NCBI GenBank assembly: GCA_032209605.1
Contig: JASFXZ010000014.1
Span: 3,058,912-3,122,911 of the forward strand
DNA: 64,000 nt
Direction of reading: 5' to 3'
DNA from: Mactromeris polynyma
Taxonomy: Eukaryota; Mollusca; Bivalvia; Venerida; Mactridae
Shown here: piece after piece, positions 35,083 through 47,573 of the stretch
How the letters are laid out: each line of letters opens with the position of its first letter
How positions within the stretch are numbered: the first letter of the stretch is position 1
Notes under the pieces: generated by a model
Seen by the model: the letters and a program-made list of their open reading frames with translations, nothing else
What the model was told of the DNA's origin: nothing
Databases searched by the model: none
Position numbers and translations under genes: made by a program

Positions 35083-35310
35083 GCCGCGGCCGTGGTCCAG
35101 TGGTTAGTGCGCTGGACTTGTAACCCGGCGTTCTGGGTTTGATTCCCGGTCGCGGCAGGTCATACCCTTCCATGAAAATTTGACAAAAACGTCGATTTTC
35201 CTCCACATATGGAGAAGTTGCCGGCTCCTTGTGGAAGGGTAAGTTAGTACTGGTAAGAATTCAGTCCAGGAAAAACTGGTTAGGTGAACCGGCCGCCGTA
35301 TATAACTGAA
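35083..35310 (+). mobile_element. tRNA-derived SINE, second copy, 3'-truncated
   Basis: Nearly identical to the 21.5-kb copy over head and body, in the opposite orientation, but it stops after GTATATAACTGAA and lacks the last ~40 bp. Head motif GGTCCAGTGGTTAGTGCGCT is intact; the B-box-like part reads GGGTTTGATTCC. Confidence 0.88.
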
Positions 35311-36023
35311 GATAACCAAAATTGATGAACTTAATAAACCTTTAGGTGGCTACAAATACACTTCATACACAACTTTCAGAGCCACAATTTCTTCACATTT
35401 ATATAAACAACTGTCAGGTTTCGACACATTATTTCAATACAAATTCTCCGACTGTCACACTCAGGTTAAGGGCTATGATTAATGAACTTGTTTACATAAG
35501 GGGCATACAACTAATCGTCAGCTATAATTTTAATCAGTTATATCATTAATAAATATCTTTTAAACAACAGGCTTATATTTGCAAATATCAATTGCTTCTT
35601 GAACTAAAACAACAATATACTGACTATCTGCCTGTAATATAACACCTGGCAAGGCAGAAGTGAATTCTTTATTTAAGGATAAACTTCTACTAAAAAAATG
35701 AACTAAATATTTAAGTTTGAATTATGAGTAAATGGGATGTTGCCAAACATCACTGTGTTGAAATCATAACAGCAACTCAAAGTGTATTAAAGGCTAAAGA
35801 AAAGGTTATAGAAGTGCAAGTATTTCATTTATGTGAAAATATATTGAAGGAAATCGATAAAATATTGAAAACATTTTTAAAGCAAAGCATTGAACCTATT
35901 TTAATGAACTCTTAAGACGGATTATCGAAACTGTATTAAGGATAATATCCGGAGATGAAATATTTACCCTTTACAATTGTATTCAAAGTTCATCAGACCA
36001 GCGCTTTGATACTATGTTACATA

Positions 36024-36101
36024 TCGAGGGTTCAGTGCAAGACTATCCTAATTCTTATGTATTTATATAAGAGTTAGTATAGTCTTGCACTGAACTCTCG
36101 A
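36024..36101. repeat. 78-nt near-perfect hairpin
   Basis: Arms of about 35 nt starting TCGAGGGTTCAGTGCAAGAC pair with only one true mismatch plus two G:U-type pairs; loop near ATTTAT. Pre-miRNA size, but a related hairpin at 13.9 kb suggests a dispersed element. Confidence 0.8.
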
Positions 36102-36201
36102 ATTATGTATGCAAGCCCGCATTCAAAAATAAACTCGGCAAAAGCCACGCCCCAGGTTTTTTAACAGAATAAACATAATAAAAAATTAAATAAATTATTT
36201 A

Positions 36202-36273
36202 TCACCTTGGTGCAAAAAGTGAATAAGTGCAGTGCATTTCAATGGTACTTATCCACTTTTTGCACTGAGGTGA
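36202..36273. repeat. 72-nt near-perfect hairpin
   Basis: Arms TCACCTTGGTGCAAAAAGTG and, inverted, TCACCTCAGTGCAAAAAGTG continue to RATAAGT (27-nt stem, about three mismatches). Loop about 18 nt. Confidence 0.8.
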
Positions 36274-36321
36274 CTATAATATTATGTAACTTGAAGACTA
36301 AAAATTAAATACATGTATACT

Positions 36322-36469
36322 CAGTGGTGTCACTAATTCTTGAAGTAGCAGAGAAATCACCAATAGGTGGGGGACTAATGTTGATCATTCATACAAGAAA
36401 AGTAGCTGGGTAATGATGCTTAAGTTACTGGGTAATTTTACCGGATCCCGGCTCTTATTGACACCCCTG
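36322..36469. mobile_element. hAT-like MITE, copy 2
   Basis: Ends CAGTGGTGTCACTAATTCTT and GCTCTTATTGACACCCCTG. Shares TTGAAGTAGCAG and GTAATGATGCTTAAGTTACT with copy 1. Confidence 0.72.
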
Positions 36470-39400
36470 TCAACCTATTTGAAGAAAAAACTTTTGTTTC
36501 TATGAAATATATCCTTAGGAACAAACATAAATGGACTTGCAGCGGACCATTTAAGCCAAGAATACCATAGTAAAAATGTAAGTCAAACATTGATTATAAA
36601 GAAGGAATGTTAGCCTTCATATATATTTCAACACCCAATAAATTGCTAATTACCCAAACATTTGAAGCTGGTTATTTATTATGCAGTTCTATAGCCCTAA
36701 AGCCATTTACAAAATGTAATTTACATAAATATATTCCAATATTCCAGACTTCTTTCATAATACAGGCCACTTTTACTTGCAATAATCAAGAGAAGGCAGT
36801 GAATTGAAACACTGTGTTTACGGACATCAGAATTTTTTTTTCTCTTTAATAACGAAACTATCGATCTAATCATACGCATTATTTCATATATACAACCAAT
36901 TCACATTTAATGTGCTATAGTATAAAGCTATTAAATTTATAATATTTTAGTCAAGTGACTGAATGAAAATTTTAAATTTTGTCAGACATCCTGATGTTAA
37001 TACATGTTGTAATTGTACAATTTATTGTTTGTGTGTGTGCGTGTGTAAATGCTTGAATGTTTGTGCGTGTACGTGTGTTTTGGTTGTTTATCTCTGTAAA
37101 AAGACAATTAATCATCAACAATGAAACAAAATACAGTTTTACACAAACACAAATCACTGGTAAGAACTTGCAGTAACTAACATCTCGATAAACTATGAAG
37201 TTTTGTTTTCAAAATACATGTATACATATTGATATTTCAAAATCCATATCAATAATGGATCAGTATCGTTTCTTTATCGATGACGCCCCTAATTTCCACT
37301 TGATTTTGAATCATCATAGTTTGATTTCTAGATTACAGAGGCGATATTGAACTTTTTCCGACAAAAATAACGAAGTTGAATAACAGTAGACATGTTGCCC
37401 CAAACGATTTCTCAATATTTTTTCATCACTACAATCAACACGACTACATTTGTATTTCAATATGTAAGAATTTTATTATCTCTACATTGCTATAAAGCCT
37501 GACCTTTAAAAATCCGGAGTGGGAATAATTAACTAAGTTATAGCAGTAATATCTTTAATTATTCATAGATTTACAAAAATCATGACGTAATACAGCTTAT
37601 TTTTCATACAAGGGGTGGTCACAAAGTTCTTGAATATATTGTTGTAAAAACACAAATGCACCTCAATTTGAAATTGAATCTATAGACATTAACAGCCTAT
37701 ATCCTTATACCCGGGACACAAAAAACATTATATATATACTACAATACAAAATGACTTCATAGCATAAATTTTTCAACACCCCTCTATTCAGTTAAAGGAT
37801 CACTTATAATTGTTGAAGAATTCTAAAACGATCAATTTTCGTCCATGAACTTTATGACCGACCCTCGTACAAGCTACATGTATTCAAAATACAATACAGT
37901 ATCCTAACAACTACTATGCATTTGTAAATCATACTATGGTAAAAATGCCATTAAGCATACATATTGGGTAGACTTAACAATTAATAGTTCTCCTTCAAAT
38001 AATAGCACACAGCACGATATTCAAATATTGATTGTACAAACACGAAGCTCACACGAAGCCAGGTAGATATTTCACGATAAAAGGCAATATTGAATTATTT
38101 GAGTAATCAAATACATGTCCATATAATTCCGTTTAATAATGCTTCAATACACACTGAACTAAACACAGGTTTTTTAAATTTTAAATTAATTTGTGCAGTG
38201 TTTCTTTTCACTTCTAGGGGAATGGTGGCGGGGCCCTTAAATAGGGGAAAATAGCGTTGTGAGAGGAAAATAGGGTGAAAATAATGTGCATTTAAAGTAT
38301 ACATTTTTATGTCTATATTCACTACACTTCTTTGTCGCAGCGATGTAAACATGTAAATATGCTAACTGATTGGTTAGTTTCATTACAGGTCAATGTTTCT
38401 ATCTTTCTGACTAAAAATATCAACAATACTGGCAACATATCTCCAATTTAAAAAAAAAGCTGTAGGAGGGGAATTTTAACTGAGAAAAGGGGAAAAAAAC
38501 ATACTTTTGAGTGAGGGGAATGGGTCCGAATTTCGGCCCCAAAAAAGGCCCCAAAATAAACACTGTTGTGCTAGCTACACTTAAGTTTCTTAAATTGTAA
38601 AAAAATGTTTGGTTGAAGTTATTCTTAATGTATAATTATGCAATAAAACATTGAAATAAATAACAATGTGTCACAAAAAGCCCCAAATTTGGGCCCTAGA
38701 CAGCTTTTTGAGACTGGTACCAATACTTGCACATGCGGGAATAAATTGCATCTTTCTAGATAAGAAAAAGACTTGTTTATTGGTGTCACTTTTTTAATAT
38801 CTTTTTTCTATTTACAATTAGTTATATGACATTTATAAATAAGAAATAGATTGAAAGAAGATGGTCGGCACAATTTAGAGGTTAAGCCTTGTTGTGCAAC
38901 ATATAAAAATGCCGAGATGTTACGATTGCTGGTCACTCCAGACCCAAAATGGATTTCGGTAAATTCATCGAAATTCAGTGGATTTCGGTAAGGTAACATA
39001 CACTTTACTGAAAGGTTAACCAATCCGTGTCAAGGTCACAAACATTGTTCGGTTGAAGAGAAATTGCCTTGGGGGTTAACATATATGCGAAACATGTTAG
39101 TAAGGCTTCTCCCAAAACATTCTTCACAAATACAGCAATGTCTGAATACAAAAGGAATGTGGAATCACTCGAACTAGTCTTATAAGAATATCCTGAGTTG
39201 TTTTTTGTTCTTTAGAATTAAGGGGAAGTAGATTATGTAGGGTAATGCTACCCGTAAATGGCCCCAGAAAGGTCCAAACTGTGCCCTGAATAATAAAATT
39301 CTGGCAGGTCTTTTTGATAGGGGAAATTTGCAATATGAATCACAAATTTATATACTTTTTTGTGGAATGGGGCCCAATATCAGCCCCAAATTTGCCATAA

Positions 39401-40566
39401 AACAAGGGCTGGGGGCATCATAAGGTATGTACAGTGTCACCTCTGTAGAGCAACACCCTTTGAGAGCGACACAATCATGATGGTTGTTGTTGAGAGGTTT
39501 AACTCTAAGAAAGGTTAATTCAGACAATACATTCTTACTCCAGAAAAATTTAATACTATTGGTAAAGAGAGGTTGTTGCTCAAGAGATGGCCACTTTGGA
39601 GAGGCGGTAGTTAGAATTTTAATGAACTCATTAACAATCAAATATTGCGCCCAATAAAACTAGCTACCAGTATTTATAATATAACTCGCATAACTGTGAA
39701 GGAAAATAAGTTTACTTGAACATTCAATAAAACTCATTACTTAAGTGCAGAATTTTATAGAAATTTAAACGAACCCTACAGTCATATTACAGTACTTAAT
39801 TAGTAAACTCATTTATCGTAATTAACTTATGTTCTGTTCTATTCCGTGGAAACAATAGCGTCATTCCATTGTTATTCAAGCAAATAGATTACAAAAGAAT
39901 CAAGATAATGAACACCATATAATCCTGGTATCCAGTTAACAATTAAGTCAATACACAGTTCAGAAAAAACACTGTCACTTTCATATCAAATGTTCACAAA
40001 GCTCTATACAAAACAATAACACTCTGATAATTACACTGTGACATATTGAACATATCAGGTGTCAATTTTAGTGCCGTATTTTGTAACGTTATAGTTCTTC
40101 ATTATGTGACATTTTTAAAAACGTTTTTAAATACAAACTTAGTCATTTAATATGACAGTATAAATATCTTTAGTGCTATACATGAATTAAACAATTCAAT
40201 GACGTTTAAACCATTTAATCTCTTGGAAAGAACTGTATAAGTTATTTTCACTCAATTTGTTGATGTATAATTTAATCACTAGCTTAACAAATATTTACCC
40301 TGATAAAGATTGAATATCACCTGGTCACATAAAAAACTGGTACATTTAATTGTATTGGCTTCAAAACTTATAAGTTATTCAACACAAGCCGTAATTTATG
40401 TCAATCAAATACAACAGTGACAAAAGTTTTGTTATGAAAAATACTATTTCCTGGAAAATCGCATAAAGCATGAATGTAATACAATGCCCAATACATCAAC
40501 ATCTGCTCATGTATTCAATAATTCCCATCATGCAACATTCAAGACTCCAAACTATTAGTGCAAAAC

Positions 40567-40760
40567 TACAGTCAGACTTCGTCAATTCGAATTCTTCGGG
40601 TCCGAAATTTTATTTCAAATAATACATGGTTTCGAATAGCCCAATTCAATTTGACGTGCATTTATCTTCTTATAAGAAGATACATGAGAACCTGATATTT
40701 ATTTCGGATGATAACAAATATTCGGACAGAAGGTTGTCGAATAAACGCGGTCCAACTTTA
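40567..40760. mobile_element. MITE of the CAGTC-TTCGAA family, copy 2
   Basis: Starts TACAGTCAGACTTCGTCAAT and includes GGTCCGAAATTTTATTTCAA and ATATTCGGACAGAAGGTTGT. Its right end runs to CGCGGTCCAACTTT. A 28-bp array starts soon after. Confidence 0.75.
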
Positions 40761-40847
40761 TCATATCTTACAAATGAAGTTAATTGAAGCAAAGAAGCAT
40801 GTAAAAAGTTTTGTAACAAAACCCTGGAATTTACATGTAATGGTCAA

Positions 40848-41935
40848 TTCTACCAGTCAAACATTTAATGGTCAATTCTACCAGTCAAACATTTAATGGT
40901 CAATTGTAATAGTGTAACATTTAATAGTCAATTCTACCAGTCAAACATTTAATGGTCAATTCTACCAGTCAAACATTTAATGGTCAATTCTACTAGTAAA
41001 ACATTTAATGGTCAATTGTAACAGTCAAACATTTAATGGTCAATTCTAACAGTCAAACATTTAATGGTCAATTCTACCAGTCAAACATTTAATGGTCAAT
41101 TCTACCAGTCAAACATTTAATGGTCAATTCTACCAGTCAAACATTTAATGGTCAATTCTACCAGTCAAACATTTAATGTTCAATTCTACCAGTCAAACAT
41201 TTAATGTTCAATTCTACCAGTCAAACATTTAATGGTCAATTCTACCAGTCAAACATTTAATGGTCAATTATAACAGTTTAACATTTAATGGTCAATTCTA
41301 CCAGTCAAACATTTAATGGTCAATTATAACAGTTTAACATTTAATGGTCAATTATAACAGTTTAACATTTAATTGGTCAATTATAACAGTTTAACATTTA
41401 ATGGTCAATTATAACAGTTTAACATTTAATGGTCAATTGTAGCAGTTTAACATTTAATGGTCAATTGTAGCAGTTTAACATTTAATGGTCAATTGTAGCA
41501 GTTTAACATTTAATGGTCAATTGTAACAGTTTAACATTTAATGGTCAATTGTAGCAGTTTAACATTTAATGATCAATTGTAACAGTTTAACATTTAATGG
41601 TCAATTATAACAGTTTAACATTTAATGGTCAATTATAACAGTTTAACATTTAATGGTCAATTATAACAGTTTAACATTTAATGGTCAATTATAACAGTTT
41701 AACATTTAATGGTCAATTATAACAGTTTAACATTTAATGGTCAATTATAACAGTTTAACATTTAATGGTCAATTATAACAGTTTAACATTTAATGGTCAA
41801 TTATAACAGTTTAACATTTAATGGTCAATTATAACAGTTTAACATTTAATGGTCAGATTGTAACAGTTTAACATTTAATGGTCAATTGTAACAGTTTAAC
41901 ATTTAATGGTCAATTCTACCAGTCCAACATGATGG
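40848..41935 (+). repeat. 28-bp satellite-like array, about 39 copies
   Basis: Unit AACATTTAATGGTCAATTxT with variable middle. The left block is mainly CTACCAGTCA, the right block mainly ATAACAGTTT or GTAGCAGTTT. Confidence 0.97.
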
Positions 41936-42521
41936 TTGGTCAATTCAATCAGTATAGCATTTAATTCTAACATACTAACATGTTCATTTTTATTGCAGAT
42001 AGCTCATAATACTATTCTTAATATAAATTTAAGTCAATAATTAGATTTCTTACTCAGCTCTATTACAATTAAATAAAGATTTTTACGAGGGCGGGGTGAG
42101 GTACATTGTAGGCATTGTATACTTACCAAGCCTTTAAGTTACCAACAATTAACCACGGCCATTGTACATAATTAAAAATTCCGAAACTTCACTAAGAAAG
42201 AGAATATAAAAAATTTGGATATCAGATAAGAGTCTAGTCATTGACATTGAAGTCAAACATTAGCGTGAAGATTTAAAAAAAGATCAATTCATTATTGAAT
42301 ATATAAGTCCACATAATTACAAGGGTGCTCAAAGTTGAGATGAAAAGGTTTTTTCAAAAGAATTTCCGCTCAGAGCCGTAAGTTTCAGCACAACGGAAGA
42401 ATTTGTCTTAAAAACATTTATTAGGCCTAGTGTAACTAATGTCTTGCTTACCGTCCCTCCTACGACACACACTATCTAATCAGTGTTGTTAGTTTTTTAC
42501 CCAGGGAGTAAGTCTAATATT

Positions 42522-42625
42522 TACTGTCAGACCTCGTTTATTCAACAACTTTCTATCTGAACACTTGGTACCTTCAAAAAATATTTTCGGACCCGATGAA
42601 TTCGAAAGAACAAGGTCTGACTGTA
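42522..42625. mobile_element. MITE of the CAGTC-TTCGAA family, short copy
   Basis: TIRs TACTGTCAGACCTCGTTTAT and, inverted, TACAGTCAGACCTTGTTCTT. The interior retains TTCGGACCCGATGAATTCG. TA at both ends. Confidence 0.75.
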
Positions 42626-43084
42626 TATTCAAACAAATGAGGCCGTATTTAAAGAATATGTTGGTAACTGTTAGTTACCATGTTGAGAGTGAAAAACTAA
42701 TTGCGTAAAAAACTATCTGTTGCTCTGATAAAGCCAGACAGTATTCTATGAAAATCAACACTTTTATAGATTATTTTTCTTTCAACTATGATTCTTTTAA
42801 TCCAGACTAAAACCGAATTTCCTGCAAGGCACCGAGTGAAGTTTTAAAGAGCACAGAATTTGTGGCAGGAAGATAGCAAACAAAGAGCACAGGATGTCAA
42901 CTCACCTCTTGTCAAAAAGTAGGACAAAAGTGGGGATTTTATTGCCTTGTAATCTAGGGAAAGAAGAGATGATTCCTAACTTTTGAAATATCAAAAATGG
43001 TGAAAATTCACCGTACTGTACATTCTCCATGATTTAAGACCTATGTGCTTCATGCAGAGGAAATAAATATTTTGAGTTAATGCC

Positions 43085-43590
43085 TCACATTTGAAAAAAG
43101 TAGGGTCAGTAGGGCTCTTTCAAGACAAAGTAGGGAGCAGTAAAAAAAGTAGGGTTAGTAGGGATCTTTCAAGACAAAGTAGGGAGCAGTAAAAAAAGTA
43201 GGGTTAGTAGGGATCTTTCAAGACAAAGTAGGGAGCAGTAAAAAAAGTAGGGTTAGTAGGGATCTTTCAAGACAAAGTAGGCAGCAGTAAAAAAGGTAGG
43301 GTTAGTAGGGATCTTTCAAGACAAAGTAGGGAGCAGTAAAAAAGTAGGGTTAGTAGGGATCTTTCAAGACAAAGTAGGGAGCAGTAAAAAAGTAGGGTTA
43401 GTAGGGATCTTTCAAGACAAAGTAGGGAGCAGTAAAAAAAGTAGGGTTAGTAGGGATCTTTCAAGACAAAGTAGGGAGCAGTAAAAAAAGTAGGGTTAGT
43501 AGGGATCTTTCAAGACAAAGTAGGGAGCAGTAAAAAAGTAGGGTTAGTAGGGATCTTTCAAGACAAAGTAGGGAGCAGTAAAAAATAGGA
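43085..43590 (+). repeat. 48-bp array, about ten copies, with TAGGGTTAGTAGGG
   Basis: Unit GTAGGGTTAGTAGGGATCTT then TCAAGACAAAGTAGGGAGCA with a variable A run. Confidence 0.95.
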
Positions 43591-43812
43591 AATGTAAGAA
43601 ACATAGGGCCCACTTGACAGTCTGCAAGCACATTATGTGTGCATTTGTGGGGTGGGTACATAGGTATAAAGCAAACAAACACTTTCGTCCCAAAAATCAA
43701 ACAAGTAAAAGAGAGAAAAATTACCAGATGAATATAATTCCATCAGGGAAGAAGCCATATTTACTAAAATTGACAACTTCTAGATTGTGGTAAAATATAT
43801 TTTGGGCAGGAA

Positions 43813-43998
43813 TAGTAAAATCTCATTTAAAGACCACTTCAATAATAAGACCACCTCAATAATAATACCACCTCAATAATAAGACCACCTCAAGATTAAG
43901 AACACAATTTTCAAGTTCATTTTCACTGTTTTCCCCTTTTATTCAACCTCAACATTAAGACCAACTCAAGGGTAGTCTTATCATTGAGGTTTATTGTA
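43813..43998. mobile_element. pogo-like MITE, copy 3
   Basis: Carries repeated AATAAGACCACCTC, then ATTCAACCTCAACATTAAGA, and ends GAGGTTTATTGTA. An internal ~18-bp unit is tandemly repeated. Confidence 0.75.
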
Positions 43999-45174
43999 CG
44001 TTAATTGGACTGGTAGCTGGAGACCAAGAAAAAAACATATGTTCAGTCTTATAAACTTTAACCTGTGACTCAAGAATATTACATTGAGAAATCCAATCAA
44101 ACAGGGCCACAATTTTATCAGTGGACTGCCCAATACAGAAAAGAGAAGAAATTTCATCAAAGATTTTAATTAAACATGTGTTGACATAGGTAAGTGTGTA
44201 ATTTATATAAATAGCACTTTACATTTGCAATTATATGAGCAATGATTAACGTTTTTTTTTTAATTGAGTGCAGGATCATCACAATTAACAGACATTGTTT
44301 TGTTGTCATAGCAAAAAAAACCAGTTATATCACAGAGTTCACCAAATACAGCACGCCTTTAACACCTGACCGAAAACATCTTGCCTTCTCTTTGTTCCGC
44401 GTAAAATGTTGCAAGATTTTTACCAGACAAGTGAAGTTTTTATAACACCACATTTTTACCAAACTGAAAAGCATATCCTTTTTTTGTAAAATGTCAAACT
44501 TTTTTACCTGACCAGAACTTATTCTAGCAGTCCCCTGGGGACGAATACGGGCCCCACTGATTCAAACTTTACTGTTTAGACAGTATAAGTAAATGGACAG
44601 GTAACAATGCACAACAGAATTTATGTTATTCCAAAATATTTTATTCATAGCATTCCCGAAAAAACGCAATATGCAAAGTCAGCATTAATTTTATCTCAAT
44701 ATTTTGCTCCATTAACTAGTAATGCTTACCGTATTAGTTCATAATAATATTCGTGGAATGGACGAGGCCAATATCACATCCACCGTACAGTACTACCGTA
44801 CAGTACCGGGATACATTTTGCAATGCACCAAGAGCACTCATTAGAACAATTACATTAAGTGTTTTGATGTAAATATTAATGCATTTTAAGTACTACAACA
44901 TGTATAACACAGCCTCGCCTAAGTGACGAAGTCAATAAATCATTGATTCCCCAGGGAGATAAAATTTAAGCTATTGGTAAAAGTCTACTGTTACTGTAAC
45001 AAGAATAAAATGCATTCCGAACATGGAGTTCAAATTTCAATGTGCTGATGTCAATCAATGTCTCAGAGACCGAGTAAATAAATTGTGAAAAAATACTGGC
45101 GAACAAGAAAGGAATAGCCTTATATTCAATATTGAAACCGATCAGAAAATCATTGACATTATACTGTTACATTT

Positions 45175-45450
45175 AAACATAAAATTCAGAGACATTATCT
45201 CAATGTATGTAGAATCTCATGTCGACAGTAAACATAAAATTCTGAAAAAATATATCAATGTATGTAGAATCTCATGTCGACAGTAAACATAAAATTCTGA
45301 AAAAATATATCAATGTATGTAGAATCTCATGTCGACAGTAAACATAAAATTCTGAAAAAATATATCAATGTATGTGGAATCTCATGTCGACAGTAAACAT
45401 AAAATTCTGAAAAAATATATCAATGTTTGTGGAATCTCATGTCAACAGAT
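45175..45450 (+). repeat. 54-bp array, about five copies
   Basis: Unit AACATAAAATTCTGAAAAAA then TATATCAATGTATGTAGAAT and CTCATGTCGACAGT. Confidence 0.93.
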
Positions 45451-46153
45451 TTTCCAGGCAAATATAACCACTCAATTCCTTTCACAGGAAGTGTATTAAT
45501 TGAATGGGTTTACAAAATGAATGAATACTCCACAAACAAGTCAAGTATGTAACTGCTTCAGACAAGCGAATGAGAATAAAGTTGACATTGAAACCATTTG
45601 ACATTACGACATAAAACTAGTCCTTTCTTATTGCTAATTTTGGGGCCGATATTTGGCCCCATTCCCTAAAAGTATTTAATTTTTTCCCATCAGTAACATT
45701 ATTTTTTACCGGTTATTTCCCTGCAGAAGTCGAAAAAAATTTTTACAAATATAAAAATGTTTTAACCATTCAAAACGATCTATAAAACCGGAAATTCATC
45801 CGGTTATGCTTCATTTATCTTACATCCAAACAATAAATCTGGTAATATGAAATCCTGTAAATTCTTCAATTTGGCCATTTACGAAGCACATTTCCCCTTT
45901 CATACTTCTCAAAAAAAGGGCCAACATATTTAAGTGCAAAACTTCACTCAAAATCAAAGACATTGGAAAACCGACTAGATCTTTGAACCAAACCTATTAG
46001 ACTTCCCCAAGTATGTCCCACTGCAGTTCATGTCTGGTAAAAATTAATTCAGTCTGGTTAAAAAGGGAATTCTACAAAATACAAACAAGGAAATATTTTA
46101 CAGTCTGATAAAGGCGGGCTCATGTAAGTACAGTTCATAATTTATTTAGAAGC

Positions 46154-46282
46154 ACAGTAAAACATCAAAAGACGACCTAAAAATTAGACTGCCTCATTAA
46201 CGAGACCATATAATATTCACGGAACATTTCTAATTTTCATTCGATATTTGAACTTGATTATATCTCATTGAGGTTTTGCTGC
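46154..46282. mobile_element. pogo-like MITE, copy 5, degraded and shorter
   Basis: Starts CAGTAAAACATC and ends ATTGAGGTTTTGCTG. The interior has lost most family motifs. Confidence 0.5.
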
Positions 46283-47391
46283 ACACAATATACATCATAT
46301 CAAGACGACAATCACTATTGATATAAAAAAAACGTACTGTAATACAACTTCATTTATCGATTAACTTTAGAAAAATATTTTCATAACAAGCAAGACAGCA
46401 TCGACGTTTTAATCCATACAGACTATAAATACAATGGTAAATAGTAACGGCAAACTATAAATGGAAACAGTAAACAAAGAACATCAACTATATCTTCGCG
46501 AATCGTATAAGATTATTGAAGTTTAAATAACATGTTATGATGCCTTGGTGAGTATTTAAGTATAAATTATAATGTTTTACAGTTGGGTTTAAATGCAAGG
46601 GAGGGCGCTCAATTCTGCACAATACAGCATTGTGCTGATATATCCAGTCAGAAAAGAGCAACAATGATCAATAATACTCATACTTTGGTACTAAAAAGGG
46701 CCACAAAAGGGGCCATTCATTGCATCAGAACAGAAAATATCTGAGAGCAGGAAAAGGCAAAAAACATCAAAAATTATTTTAAATCACTTGTAAAGTAAAA
46801 TTATTAACATCAAATAAGAAAAATGCTGCTCGGATAATATAATTTCCTTAAAAAAAAATCAATATTAAGAGCAGCGTTGGTCCAAGATTCGGTCTTGGTT
46901 GTGAGGTTATCTGAATAACAACTTCAAATTTATATGGAATGAAAATTAAAAACTGGTTCATAAAATATATGTTCTTATTAATGAGGTGATCTAAATTTTG
47001 AGGTTTTCTTAAAAATCTTCAAGCTAGGTTTTAAAGTATATGTATTCCTTAGCTAACAAACTAAATATCTGACTAGTGATCGATATTGCCTACCTGTTGC
47101 CTAATTAATTGATGTCGTTTAACGAGACCTTAAAGCCACGTAATGAAAGGTAATTCAGGCAGCAGTGCAAGTCCATTAATCTCTGTAATTGACCCTCATT
47201 GGATCAATAAATGCTTTCCTGAATCAATCTTTACCAGCAAAATAATGTTGTTAGCGAAGAAATTACAGAAAGTAACCATTGACATGTATACATGAAATAT
47301 GCCATACTTATGTCGCAGATTCCAGGCTCTATTCTAAAACACAGATATCAGTGTCAGAAAAATACAAAGACAGACAAAAAGTACCAAAATA

Positions 47392-47573
47392 TACAGTAAA
47401 ACCTCACGTAATGACCACCTCAATAATACGACCACCTCAAAATTAAGAACACAATGTTCAAGTCTTTTTTCCCTATTAAGCTCTTACATCAACCTCAATA
47501 TTAAGACCACCTCAATAAGAAGACCAGTTTTCAAGAGTCCCAATGGTGGTCTTATTATTAAGGTTTTACTGTA
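47392..47573. mobile_element. pogo-like MITE, copy 4
   Basis: Starts TACAGTAAAACCTCACGTAA and ends AAGGTTTTACTGTA. Inner CATCAACCTCAATATTAAGA matches other copies. Confidence 0.8.

Noticed and set aside
35086..35160. tRNA gene on the plus strand
   Set aside because: A- and B-box-like words are present but the sequence continues into the SINE body and has a near-identical copy at 21.7 kb.
35724..35915. 63-codon plus-strand frame with a helical, lysine-rich product
   Set aside because: Looks somewhat protein-like but has no splice sites, neighbours or homology that I can see. AT-rich intron can give this by chance.
43085..43590. Interstitial telomere
   Set aside because: TTAGGG-like words are part of a 48-bp unit, not a pure hexamer array.
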